Positions 25,666-33,626 of a stretch of DNA of 64,000 nucleotides are shown here, piece after piece; within the stretch, counting starts at the first letter, position 1; each line of letters starts with the position of its first letter. This DNA comes from Bradyrhizobium sediminis (GTDB lineage: Bacteria; Pseudomonadota; Alphaproteobacteria; Rhizobiales; Xanthobacteraceae). A program made the translations under genes and the position numbers. The notes beneath the pieces were generated by a model, which was given only the letters and a program-made list of their open reading frames with translations, made no database searches and was not told the DNA's origin. The stretch is taken from positions 1,188,501 to 1,252,500 of the forward strand of contig NZ_CP076134.1 in NCBI RefSeq assembly GCF_018736085.1. Reading direction: 5' to 3'.

Positions 25666-26358
25666 ATGACCGTCTTCAAATTGAAACAACTCGCCTCGAC
25701 CTCCGTCCATGCGGCCGGCGCCATGCTCTGGAATTACGATCGGGCCGAGCTGATCGCCGACGGCGTCGTGCACGGCATCGGCGTGTTCTGCGGCGTGGTC
25801 GCGGCCACCGTGCTGATCGTGTTGACCGCGGTCTACGCCACCGCATTCCAGGTGGCTGTCGTCTCGGTCTACGCCGCCGGGCTGTTGGCTATGCTGGTGC
25901 TGTCGGCGACCTACAATCTGTGGCCGGTGTCGCGCGCCAAATGGGTGCTGCGCCGCTTCGATCACTCGGCGATCTATGTGCTGATCGCGGCGACCTATAC
26001 GCCGATCATCATGGAATTGAAGGACAGCGTCTTCGCGGTCGTGCTGCTGATCGGGGTGTGGTGCGTGGCGATCGTCGGCGTCGTGCTCAAGCTGGCGCTG
26101 CCGGGCCGCTACGACCGGGTCGCGGTCGGCCTCTATCTGGCAATGGGCTGGAGCGGCATCATGCTCTACGATGCGGTGGTGTCGGCGCTGCCGAGCCTGG
26201 CGCTGTGGTTCGTGCTCGCGGGCGGCGCGCTGTATAGTTTCGGCGTCATCTTTCATGCGTGGCAGCGGTTGCGTTTCCAGAACGCGATCTGGCATTGCTT
26301 CGTGCTGCTGGGCGCGGGCTGCCATTACACTGCCGTGCTCGATCTGGTTCTGACCTGA
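25666..26358 (+). CDS. hemolysin III family membrane protein (PAQR superfamily)
   Basis: 230 residues with seven hydrophobic helices. Family motifs include ELIADGVVHGIGVFCGVVAA, the LSATYNLWP segment with an Asn-Leu turn, RRFDHSAIYVLIAATYTPI and the C-terminal IFHAWQRLRFQNAIWHCFVLLGAGCHYTAVL with conserved His residues. Those His together with the Asp of FDHS are the presumed zinc ligands of the PAQR hydrolase-like superfamily. True haemolytic function is not implied by the name. It is followed 30 bases later by a dehydrogenase gene, perhaps co-transcribed. Confidence 0.92.
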   Translation: MTVFKLKQLASTSVHAAGAMLWNYDRAELIADGVVHGIGVFCGVVAATVLIVLTAVYATAFQVAVVSVYAAGLLAMLVLSATYNLWPVSRAKWVLRRFDHSAIYVLIAATYTPIIMELKDSVFAVVLLIGVWCVAIVGVVLKLALPGRYDRVAVGLYLAMGWSGIMLYDAVVSALPSLALWFVLAGGALYSFGVIFHAWQRLRFQNAIWHCFVLLGAGCHYTAVLDLVLT

Positions 26359-26388
26359 GATTTTCAACAAACAATTCGGAGCGTGGCG

Positions 26389-27183
26389 ATGCAGGTGGCG
26401 GGTAAGGTCGTGGTTGTCACCGGAGGCGCCAACGGCATCGGTCGCGCGCTGTGCGAAGCCTTTCACCGCGCCGGCGCCGCGAAGGTCGTCGTCGCCGATC
26501 TCGATGTGGCAAATGCGCGAGCCGTCGCTGCTTCGGTCGATGGTGCTGCGTTCAAATGCGATGTCGGGCAGGAAAAGGACATCATCCACGTCATCGAGGA
26601 GACCGAGCAGAAGTTCGGCCCAATCGCGCTGTTCTGCTCCAACGCCGGCATCGGCGGCGGTTTCGATCCGCTGTCGGTGAATGCCGGCGGCAATTCCGAC
26701 GAGCCCTGGGCGCGAAGCTGGGCGATCCATGTCATGGCGCATGTCTATGCCGCCCGGCATTTGATCCCGCGCATGAAGGCGCGCGGCGGCGGCTATTTCC
26801 TCAACACGATTTCCGCAGCCGGCCTGCTGTCGCAGGTTGGAAGCCCGGCCTATTCGACCACCAAGCACGCCGCGGTGGGGTTTGCGGAGAACCTTGCGAT
26901 CTCGCACAAGGCCGACGGCATCAAGGTTTCGATCCTGTGCCCGCAAGGCGTCGACACCAATATGCTGCGGTCGATCCCGAAGGGCCCGCAATCCGGCGAC
27001 GGCGATCTCTCGCCGGAACAGGTGGCGCAGGATGTGCTGAAGGGGCTCGAACAGGAGACCTTCGTGATCCTGCCGCACCCGCAAGTGCTGGGCTACATGC
27101 GCAAGAAGACCGAGGATTACGATCGCTGGATCGCCGGCATGGCGAAGATCCAGGCGAAGATGCGGGAAAGTTACGGCAAGTAG
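26389..27183 (+). CDS. short-chain dehydrogenase/reductase
   Basis: 264 residues from ATG at 26389, which has GGAG at a good distance; GTG at 26383 is the alternative. Rossmann motif VVVTGGANGIGRALCEAFH, then NAG in ALFCSNAGIGGG, catalytic Ser in NTISAAGLLSQVGS, and YSTTK with the catalytic Tyr and Lys. The Asp in VVADLDVANA suggests NAD(H) rather than NADP(H). Substrate unknown. It is placed after the hemolysin III gene and before a repeat. Confidence 0.93.
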   Translation: MQVAGKVVVVTGGANGIGRALCEAFHRAGAAKVVVADLDVANARAVAASVDGAAFKCDVGQEKDIIHVIEETEQKFGPIALFCSNAGIGGGFDPLSVNAGGNSDEPWARSWAIHVMAHVYAARHLIPRMKARGGGYFLNTISAAGLLSQVGSPAYSTTKHAAVGFAENLAISHKADGIKVSILCPQGVDTNMLRSIPKGPQSGDGDLSPEQVAQDVLKGLEQETFVILPHPQVLGYMRKKTEDYDRWIAGMAKIQAKMRESYGK

Positions 27184-27193
27184 GAGCCCTCGC

Positions 27194-27276
27194 CGTCATT
27201 GCGAGCGAAGCGAAGCAATCCATAGAGCGGCAAGAAAGAATGGATTGCTTCGTCGCTGACGCTCCTCGCAATGACG
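27194..27276. repeat. palindromic repeat, family B, copy 3 (short form)
   Basis: 83 bases from CGTCATTGCGAGCGAAGCGA to CTCCTCGCAATGACG with GAAGCAATCCAT / ATGGATTGCTTC arms. It is the shorter version of the units at 4584 and 11187, lacking the CCAACGGGTCGC arms. Confidence 0.9.
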
Positions 27277-27292
27277 GCGTGAGCGTTGGGCC

Positions 27293-28933
27293 TCAGCTCT
27301 TCTGCGCGTAGAGCAGCGGCACCGCGGAATCCACCATCACCTCGATCAGGCTGACGCCGTCATGTGCGAGGCCGCGCTGCAGAGCGGGCGCGAGATCGGA
27401 TGATTTGTCGACGCGCACGGCGTCGCAGCCCATGCCTTCCGCGATCCGGACAAAGTCGATACCGGGCAGGTCCAGGCCGGGCACGTTGCGCACCTGCATG
27501 ACCTGGCTGAACGAGCGCATCGCGCCGTAGCCGGCATTGTTGATCACCACCACCGTCAACGGCAGCCTGCGCTGCGCCGCGGTCCACAGCGCCTGGATCG
27601 AATACATCGCCGAGCCGTCGCCGATCAGGCAGACCGTCCTGCAGCCGGGGCGGCCGAGCGCCATGCCGACCGCGGCGGGCAGGCTGTAGCCGAGGCCGCC
27701 GCTTGCCATGGTGTAAAAACTGTCCTGCCCGCGCATCGGCATGAATTTCTGCATCGCCGGACGATGCGACGGGGCTTCCTCCACCAGCACGGCGTCGCCG
27801 GGCATGGCCGACGAGAGCGCGTGCAGCAGGTATTCGACCGGAATCGGATCGGCCGCTTTTGGTGCGGGCGGCACGATCCGGCCGGCCGGAATCGCGCGTT
27901 TGGTCTCGGGTAGCCATTCCAGCAGCATCGCCAGTGCCGGCTTCATGGTCGCGATGATGCTGGTGCCAACAGGCGAAACCGAAGCCGCATCGGCATCGTC
28001 GGTGATCTGGAAGATCGTGGTGGCGCCGTCGAAGATCGAGGCGTGGCCTTCGACGTGGAAGGTGAAGACCGGCGCGCCGATCACGACCACCAGATCATGC
28101 TCGCGCAGGGCATCCGAGAGCTGCGCCGGCGAGGCGTGCAGGAAGCCCGCGAATTGCGGATGCCGCTCCGGGAAACTGCAGCGCGCCGAAAACGGGCTGA
28201 CCCAAACGGACGCTCTCGTCTTCTCCGCAACCTTCACCATCAGGTCGACGGTTTGCGCGCGGTCGACGCCGGGCCCGACCACCAGGGCAGGGCGCCTGCT
28301 CGCGGATAGCGCTTCAACCAGCGCCTTCATCGCGCTGGCGTCGGGGCCGAGCTCGCGGCTGACACTGCGGGCCTCGATGGCCTGGGTCTGATGGCTCCAG
28401 TCGTCGATCGGCACCGAGACGAAGGTAGGACCGCAGGGCGGCTGCATCGCCACGTAATAGGCGCGCGCGATTGCGGCCGGGACGTCCTCGGCCCGCGCCG
28501 GCTCGACGCTGTATTTGACGTAAGGCCGCGGAAATTCCGATGCGCGTTCGGCATAGAGAAAGGCCTGCAGCGGCAGGATCGAGCGCGCCTGCTGGCCAGC
28601 CGTGATCACCAGCGGGGTCTGGTTGCGGTGCGCGGTATAGATATTGCCGAGCGCGTTGCCGACGCCGGCGGCGGAATGCAGATTGACGAAGCCGGCGTTG
28701 CGGGTGGCCTGCGCATATCCATCGGCCATGCCGATCACGGAGGCTTCCTGCAACCCCAGCACATAGTCGATGTCGCCGGGCCAGTCGCTGAGGAACGGCA
28801 ATTCGGTCGAGCCGGGATTGCCGAACACTTTCTTGATGCCGAATGCCCGCAACAGATCCAGCGTGGCCTGCTTGACGCTGACCAATGTCGATGCGGTTTT
28901 GGCGGGCTTGCGGGACAATGCCTTTGACCTCAA
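27293..28933 (-). CDS. thiamine diphosphate enzyme, benzoylformate decarboxylase type
   Basis: 546 residues. It follows the benzoylformate decarboxylase pattern closely: VFGNPGSTELPFLSDWP (active-site Ser42), VLGLQEASVIGMADGYAQAT (Glu63 for ThDP activation), GFVNLHSAAGVGNALG (His86), LVITAGQQARSILPLQAFL, PRPYVKYSVEPARAEDVPAA, and PVFTFHVEGHASIF with a candidate second catalytic His. The ThDP-Mg motif is GDGSAMYSIQALWTAAQRRL with NN. Expected reaction: decarboxylation of an aryl or related 2-oxo acid to the aldehyde. No mandelate dehydrogenase or benzaldehyde dehydrogenase gene is adjacent, so the substrate is not confirmed. Confidence 0.85.
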   Translation of the reverse strand: MRSKALSRKPAKTASTLVSVKQATLDLLRAFGIKKVFGNPGSTELPFLSDWPGDIDYVLGLQEASVIGMADGYAQATRNAGFVNLHSAAGVGNALGNIYTAHRNQTPLVITAGQQARSILPLQAFLYAERASEFPRPYVKYSVEPARAEDVPAAIARAYYVAMQPPCGPTFVSVPIDDWSHQTQAIEARSVSRELGPDASAMKALVEALSASRRPALVVGPGVDRAQTVDLMVKVAEKTRASVWVSPFSARCSFPERHPQFAGFLHASPAQLSDALREHDLVVVIGAPVFTFHVEGHASIFDGATTIFQITDDADAASVSPVGTSIIATMKPALAMLLEWLPETKRAIPAGRIVPPAPKAADPIPVEYLLHALSSAMPGDAVLVEEAPSHRPAMQKFMPMRGQDSFYTMASGGLGYSLPAAVGMALGRPGCRTVCLIGDGSAMYSIQALWTAAQRRLPLTVVVINNAGYGAMRSFSQVMQVRNVPGLDLPGIDFVRIAEGMGCDAVRVDKSSDLAPALQRGLAHDGVSLIEVMVDSAVPLLYAQKS

Positions 28934-28947
28934 AAGCGATTTGAGCC

Positions 28948-29030
28948 GGTCATTCCGGGATGGTGCGTCAGCGCCAGACCCGGAATCTCGAGATTCCGGG
29001 TTCGATGCTTCGCATCGCCCCGGAATGACG
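28948..29030. repeat. palindromic intergenic repeat, family A, copy 2
   Basis: 83 bases bounded by GTCATTCCGGG and CCCCGGAATGACG with the same central CCGGAATCTCGAGATTCCGG palindrome as copies at 2426 and 48224. It separates the benzoylformate decarboxylase-like gene from the dehydratase operon. Confidence 0.88.
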
Positions 29031-29042
29031 GGGCCGTGTGTA

Positions 29043-29909
29043 TCACCACGTGGCGGTACCCTTCATGGTCGGCTGACCTGCCGAATTCGCGGTCCATAGC
29101 TCCATGCCGGCAGCGGTGTCGTTGGCGTTGATGGAGAACTCGCTGCCTTCGAACAGCGGCTGCACGCCGCGATAGCTGAATTTCTTCGGCGCCTTGCCGC
29201 CGTGAAGCTTGGCGGCGAGTTCGACGATGAAGGCCGCCTGCATCGGACCGTGGAAGACGAGGCCCGGATAGCCCTCGACCCTGGTGACGTAATCGCGGTC
29301 GTAATGGATGCGGTGGCCGTTGAAGGTCAGCGCCGAATAGCGGAACAGCAGCACGGGATCGGCCATGTGGCTTTCGCGATATTTCGCGACGGGCGGCGGT
29401 GGCGGGGCCTTGGCTGGCGCCGCCGGCTGCGCGGTCGACATGTCGCGATAGACGATATCCTGCCGTTCGCGGATCGCGGTGCCGCGCTGCGTCGTGATCA
29501 GATGTTCGACCGAGACGAAGCACAGCACGCCGGTGCTGCCGCTCTTCATCGTCACGTCGGAGATGCGCGAGGTGCGCTTGGCTTCATCGCCGACCCGGAG
29601 CGGCTCGAGAAATTCCAGTTCGCCGCCGGCCCACATCCGGCGCGGCAGCGGCACCGGCGGCAGGAAGCCGCCGCGGGTCGGGTGGCCGTCCTGACTCAGT
29701 TCCGACATCGGGAATACCGGCTGCGCCAGGCACCAATGCACGGTCCACGGCGCCGCGTCTCCCGGCTTCGGTTCGCCGATCTCCTGGAACAGCGTGGCAC
29801 GCAGGCCCTTCACCAGTTGCGCGGTGACGATATCGGACGCCTCCTCGGTGCGGCCGATCCATTGCCGCAGGTGATCGATGTCGAGCTTTTCGGCGATGGC
29901 TTCGGTCAT
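29043..29909 (-). CDS. two-hot-dog (FAS1-like) acyl-CoA dehydratase
   Basis: 288 residues. The N-terminal half is a dehydratase-like hot-dog domain (HWCLAQPVFPMSELSQDGHP, GGFLPPVPLPRRMWAGGELE); after a Pro-Ala linker (AAPAKAPPPPPVAKYRESHM) comes a second hot-dog domain with LLFRYSALTFNGHRIHYDRD, the MaoC-type catalytic Asp/His region, and GYPGLVFHGPMQAAF. This matches the family that contains mesaconyl-C4-CoA hydratase and yeast HTD2. It overlaps the CaiB-type transferase gene by four bases. The association of this dehydratase with a CaiB enzyme fits hydration of a branched or dicarboxylic enoyl-CoA. Confidence 0.83.
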   Translation of the reverse strand: MTEAIAEKLDIDHLRQWIGRTEEASDIVTAQLVKGLRATLFQEIGEPKPGDAAPWTVHWCLAQPVFPMSELSQDGHPTRGGFLPPVPLPRRMWAGGELEFLEPLRVGDEAKRTSRISDVTMKSGSTGVLCFVSVEHLITTQRGTAIRERQDIVYRDMSTAQPAAPAKAPPPPPVAKYRESHMADPVLLFRYSALTFNGHRIHYDRDYVTRVEGYPGLVFHGPMQAAFIVELAAKLHGGKAPKKFSYRGVQPLFEGSEFSINANDTAAGMELWTANSAGQPTMKGTATW

Positions 29910-31036
29910 GATGATGTGGCCCGGGCGCGAGGGGTTTTCGGAAGTTCGCCGTGGTCGCCGATGCCGGGAACGGCGCCATAGTGACGCGGCTCACCCACGA
30001 AGATCGCGGCGGGCGCGGCATAGGTCACTTTGCCGTTCGGCGTATCGACCTCGATACGGCGCAGATGCGGATGCACGGCGAGATCGGCCATGGTGTTGAC
30101 CTCGGCAAACGCAATGTCGGCATCCGCCAGGCGTTTCAGGAGATTTTCGCGGGTCATGGTGGCAAAGCTGTCGCCGACCGCCTTGTCGGTGAGCGCGCGG
30201 TTGCGGACGCGCTCGACCATGTTGGCGAAGCGGGGATCATTCGGCAGGTCGGGCTTATCAAGCACGTCGGCGCAGAGCTTTTTCCATTCGCGCTCGCTCT
30301 GGATCGAGATCAGGATTCCCTTGCCGTCCTTCGATTGGAAAACCCCGTAGGGCGCGATCGAGGGATGGGCCAGCGCCATCCGCTTCGGCGGGTTGCCGGC
30401 TTCCGAATTGAGCAGCGGCACCGCCAGCCAGTCGGCCATGACGTCGAACATCGAAATCCGGATGTCGGCGCCCTTGCCGGTGCGGCCGCGCGCGATCAGC
30501 GCCTCGAGGATCGAGGCGTGCGCGGTGGCGCCGGTGGCGATATCGACGACCGAGATGCCGACCCGCGACGGTCCTTCCGGTCCGCCAGTGATCGAGGCCA
30601 GCCCGCTCTCGGCCTGGATCAGGAGGTCATAGGCCTTGCGATCGGCATAGGGGCCGTCGTCGCCATAGCCGGAGATGGTGCAGCAGATCAGCGCCGGATA
30701 GTCCTTCCTCAGGCGCTCCAGCGAAAAGCCGAGCTTGTCCATCGAGCCCGGCTTGAGGTTCTGCAGCAGGACGTCGGCGCCGGCGATCAGCTCTTCGAGG
30801 CTTTGCCGGCCTTCCGTGGTGGCGAGGTCGATCACCACGGAATCCTTGCCGCGGTTGAGCCAGACGAAATAGCTGCTCTGTCCCTTCGCCGCAGCGTCAT
30901 AGCCGCGAGCGAAATCACCCTCCGGCCGCTCCACCTTGATGACATGGGCGCCGGCATCCGCCAGCCGCGAGCTGCAGAACGGGGCGGCGACCGCCTGTTC
31001 GACGGCGATGACGGTCAGTCCTTCGAGCGGCAGCAT
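29906..31036 (-). CDS. CaiB/BaiF family CoA transferase
   Basis: 376 residues. Class III features: GLTVIAVEQAVAAPFCSSRLADAGAHVIKVERP, SSYFVWLNRGKDSVVIDLAT, LLQNLKPGSMDKLGFSLERL and YDLLIQAESGLASITG, where the Asp of the YDLLIQAE block is the usual covalent aspartyl nucleophile position. It moves CoA from one acyl-CoA to a free acid. It starts nine bases after the acyl-CoA dehydrogenase stop and its stop overlaps the dehydratase start, so the three genes act as a unit. Only 376 residues, slightly shorter than the transferase at 9861. Confidence 0.9.
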   Translation of the reverse strand: MLPLEGLTVIAVEQAVAAPFCSSRLADAGAHVIKVERPEGDFARGYDAAAKGQSSYFVWLNRGKDSVVIDLATTEGRQSLEELIAGADVLLQNLKPGSMDKLGFSLERLRKDYPALICCTISGYGDDGPYADRKAYDLLIQAESGLASITGGPEGPSRVGISVVDIATGATAHASILEALIARGRTGKGADIRISMFDVMADWLAVPLLNSEAGNPPKRMALAHPSIAPYGVFQSKDGKGILISIQSEREWKKLCADVLDKPDLPNDPRFANMVERVRNRALTDKAVGDSFATMTRENLLKRLADADIAFAEVNTMADLAVHPHLRRIEVDTPNGKVTYAAPAAIFVGEPRHYGAVPGIGDHGELPKTPRARATSS

Positions 31037-31045
31037 TGGTTTTAC

Positions 31046-32215
31046 TCAGTAGGAGCGAGGCATGCCGAGCACGTGTTCGGCGACGTAAGACAGGATCAGA
31101 TTGGTCGAGATCGGTGCGACCTGGTAGAGCCGGGTCTCGCGGAATTTGCGTTCGACGTCGTATTCTTCCGCGAAGCCGAAGCCGCCATGGGTCTGCACGC
31201 AGGCATTGGCCGCTTCCCAGGAAGCGTCGGCCGCCAGCATCTTGGCCATATTGGCCTCGGCGCCGCAATCGAGCCCGGCCTCGTATTTGCGGGTCGCTTC
31301 CCGCACCATCAGCTCGGCGGCGCGCATCGCCGCATAGGACTTGGCGATCGGAAACTGGATGCCCTGATTTTGACCGATCGGGCGGCCGAATACGCTGCGC
31401 TCCTTGGCGTAGGCGCTAGCCTTGGCGATGAACCATTTAGCGTCGCCGATGCATTCCGACGCGATCAGGATGCGTTCGGCGTTCATGCCGGAGAGGATGT
31501 AACGAAAGCCCTTGCCTTCCTCTCCGATCAGGTTTTCGGCCGGCACCCGCATGTCGGTGAAGAACACTTCCGTCGTGGCGTGGTTCATCATGGTGCGGAT
31601 CGGGCTGATCGTGAGCCCGTTGCCCTTCGCCGCCTTCATGTCGACGATGAACACCGACAGGCCGTCGGTGCGCTTTTTGGATTTCTCCTTCGGCGTGGTG
31701 CGCGCCAGCAGGATCATCAGGTCGGAATATTCGGCGCGGCTGGTCCAGATCTTCTGGCCGTTGACGATGTAGTCGCCGTTGCCGTCGCGCCTGGCAAAGG
31801 TCTTCAGCGAGGAGGTATCGGTGCCGCTGGTCGGCTCGGTGACGCCGAACGCCTGCAACCGCAACTCGCCGGTGGCGACCTTCGGCAGCCATTTGGCTTT
31901 CTGCTCGTCGCTGCCGTGCCGCAGCAGCGTGCCCATGGTGTACATCTGGGCATGGCAGCCGCCGCCATTGCATCCGGCGCGCTGGATCTCCTCGAGGATT
32001 GCGGCCGCGGCCGACAGCTTCAGTCCGGCACCGCCATATTCCTCGGGGATCAGAACCGAGAGATAGCCGGCTTCGGTCAGCGCATCGACGAAGGCCTTGG
32101 GATAGGCCATCTCGCGGTCGAGCTTGCGCCAGTATTCGCCGGGAAACTGGGCGCAGAGCTTGGCGACGGCGTCGCGGATATCGGCATAATCGTCGTGGTG
32201 TTCGGTTGCGGTCAT
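31046..32215 (-). CDS. acyl-CoA dehydrogenase
   Basis: 389 residues from ATG at 32215 (MTATEHHDDYADIRDAVAKL); a start at 32245 is less likely. FAD and substrate blocks are all present: FGVTEPTSGTDTSSLKTFAR, IVNGQKIWTSRAEYSDLMIL, FGRPIGQNQGIQFPIAKSYA and CVQTHGGFGFAEEYDVERKF. It also has a conserved GCHAQMYTMGTLLRHGSDEQ segment. Expected to oxidise an acyl-CoA ahead of the dehydratase encoded two genes downstream. Catalytic base and chain-length preference cannot be fixed by eye. Confidence 0.9.
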   Translation of the reverse strand: MTATEHHDDYADIRDAVAKLCAQFPGEYWRKLDREMAYPKAFVDALTEAGYLSVLIPEEYGGAGLKLSAAAAILEEIQRAGCNGGGCHAQMYTMGTLLRHGSDEQKAKWLPKVATGELRLQAFGVTEPTSGTDTSSLKTFARRDGNGDYIVNGQKIWTSRAEYSDLMILLARTTPKEKSKKRTDGLSVFIVDMKAAKGNGLTISPIRTMMNHATTEVFFTDMRVPAENLIGEEGKGFRYILSGMNAERILIASECIGDAKWFIAKASAYAKERSVFGRPIGQNQGIQFPIAKSYAAMRAAELMVREATRKYEAGLDCGAEANMAKMLAADASWEAANACVQTHGGFGFAEEYDVERKFRETRLYQVAPISTNLILSYVAEHVLGMPRSY

Positions 32216-32318
32216 CTGAACTCGGCTGGTGGATCGAGGGCGCATGGCAGCCCGCGGCGCGGTTAAAACCCTGCGCCGTGGATAGGCTGCTCAAAGCCGG
32301 CGATCAAGGCCGGTCTGT

Positions 32319-33593
32319 TCATGCAGGTATGCGTACCGGCAACGACTCGATGCCCCTGACGAAGCTGGAATAGACCCGCTTCGGCTCGCCGACCACCTCG
32401 ATGCGGTCGAACCGCTTCAGCATCTCCTGCCACACGATCTTCAGTTGCAATTCGGCGAGCCGCATGCCGACGCAGCGATGGATGCCGAAGCCGAACGACA
32501 GATGGGTGCGGGGCCGGGCGCGGTCGATGATGAACTCGTTGGGGCTCTCGATGCCCTCCTCGTCGCGGTTGCCCGAGACGTACCACATCACCACCCGGTC
32601 GCCCTTCTTGATGGTCTTGCCGCCGAGTTCTGTGTCGACCAGCGCGGTGCGGCGCATATGCGCCAGCGGCGTCTGCCAGCGGATCACTTCCGGCACCATG
32701 CTGTCGATCAACGCCGGATTGTCGCGCAGCTTCTGGTACTGGTCGGGGTGCTCGTTCAGGGCCAGCACCGAGCCGCTCATGGTGTTGCGGGTGGTGTCGT
32801 TGCCGCCGACGATCAACAGGATGATGTTGCCCATCAGGTTGTCGGGATCCATGTAACGGGTGGCGTCGTTGTGCGCCATCATCGAGATCAGGTCGTTGCG
32901 CGGCTCGGCGTTGACGCGCTCGTTCCAGAGCTTGGTGAAATAGGCCCGGCACTCGTCCATTTCCTGGCGCCGCTGCTCCGGCGAATTCACGACGCCGCTC
33001 TTGGGCAGCGCAGTCGAGACATCCGACCAGCGCGTCAGCTTGCGGCGTTCCTCGAACGGGAAATCGAACAGTGTCGCCAGCATCTGTGTGGTCAGTTCGA
33101 TCGACACCCGGTCGACGAAATTGAAGGTCTCGTTGCGGGGCAGGGCGTCCAGCACCTTGATGCTGCGCTCGCGGATCAGCTTTGCGAGTTCGTCCAGATG
33201 TGTCGGTGTAAACATCGGCGACACCGTCTTGCGTTGCGCCGAATGCTTTGGCTGGTCCATCGCGATGAAGCTCGGCCAGTCATAGCCAACCGGGGCGTCG
33301 CGGATGTTGATGCCGCCGAGCGCCGCGTCGGACGAGAAGATGCCGTGATTGGTGTCGACATGCATGATGTCGTTGTACTTGGTGACCGACCAATAGGGCT
33401 CGATCGGCGCATTGGTGCAGTAGTGCACCGGCTCTTCCTTGCGCAGCCGTTCGAACCAGGGCCACAGCGTATCGTTCTGGAACAGCCGTGGCGCGCCGGG
33501 ATGAAAGTCCTTCAGCGGCGTGGAATAGGCCTCTTCGCGCGCCAGGCGCTGAAGTTCGGCTTTATCGGCTTTCACGGATGTCTGAATATTCAT
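32319..33593 (-). CDS. cytochrome P450, CYP153 type (second of tandem pair)
   Basis: 424 residues. Heme-binding loop SFGFGIHRCVGMRLAELQLK with Cys374; I-helix VGGNDTTRNTMSG; K-helix ExxR in VPEVIRWQTPLAHMRRTA; and GDRVVMWYVSGNRDEEGI. These blocks, especially RWQTPLAHMRRTAL and MWYVSGNRDEE, are those I associate with CYP153, soluble terminal alkane or fatty-acid hydroxylases. Needs ferredoxin and ferredoxin reductase, neither of which is nearby. Lies 33 bases after a close paralogue, so the pair is almost certainly one transcript. Confidence 0.92.
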   Translation of the reverse strand: MNIQTSVKADKAELQRLAREEAYSTPLKDFHPGAPRLFQNDTLWPWFERLRKEEPVHYCTNAPIEPYWSVTKYNDIMHVDTNHGIFSSDAALGGINIRDAPVGYDWPSFIAMDQPKHSAQRKTVSPMFTPTHLDELAKLIRERSIKVLDALPRNETFNFVDRVSIELTTQMLATLFDFPFEERRKLTRWSDVSTALPKSGVVNSPEQRRQEMDECRAYFTKLWNERVNAEPRNDLISMMAHNDATRYMDPDNLMGNIILLIVGGNDTTRNTMSGSVLALNEHPDQYQKLRDNPALIDSMVPEVIRWQTPLAHMRRTALVDTELGGKTIKKGDRVVMWYVSGNRDEEGIESPNEFIIDRARPRTHLSFGFGIHRCVGMRLAELQLKIVWQEMLKRFDRIEVVGEPKRVYSSFVRGIESLPVRIPA

Positions 33594-33626
33594 TGTTGAT
33601 CGATCCCAAATGGAAGCAGTCGGAAA

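Noticed and set aside
24016..27084. One 1022-codon minus-strand gene covering the YcjX-like gene and its upstream region
   Set aside because: The part above 25485 is antisense to hemolysin III and dehydrogenase genes; the YcjX family starts near 25485.
29951..32266. A 771-codon plus-strand frame across the CoA transferase and dehydrogenase genes
   Set aside because: It is antisense to two clear enzymes and is rich in Arg, Gly and His, as expected of a mirror frame.
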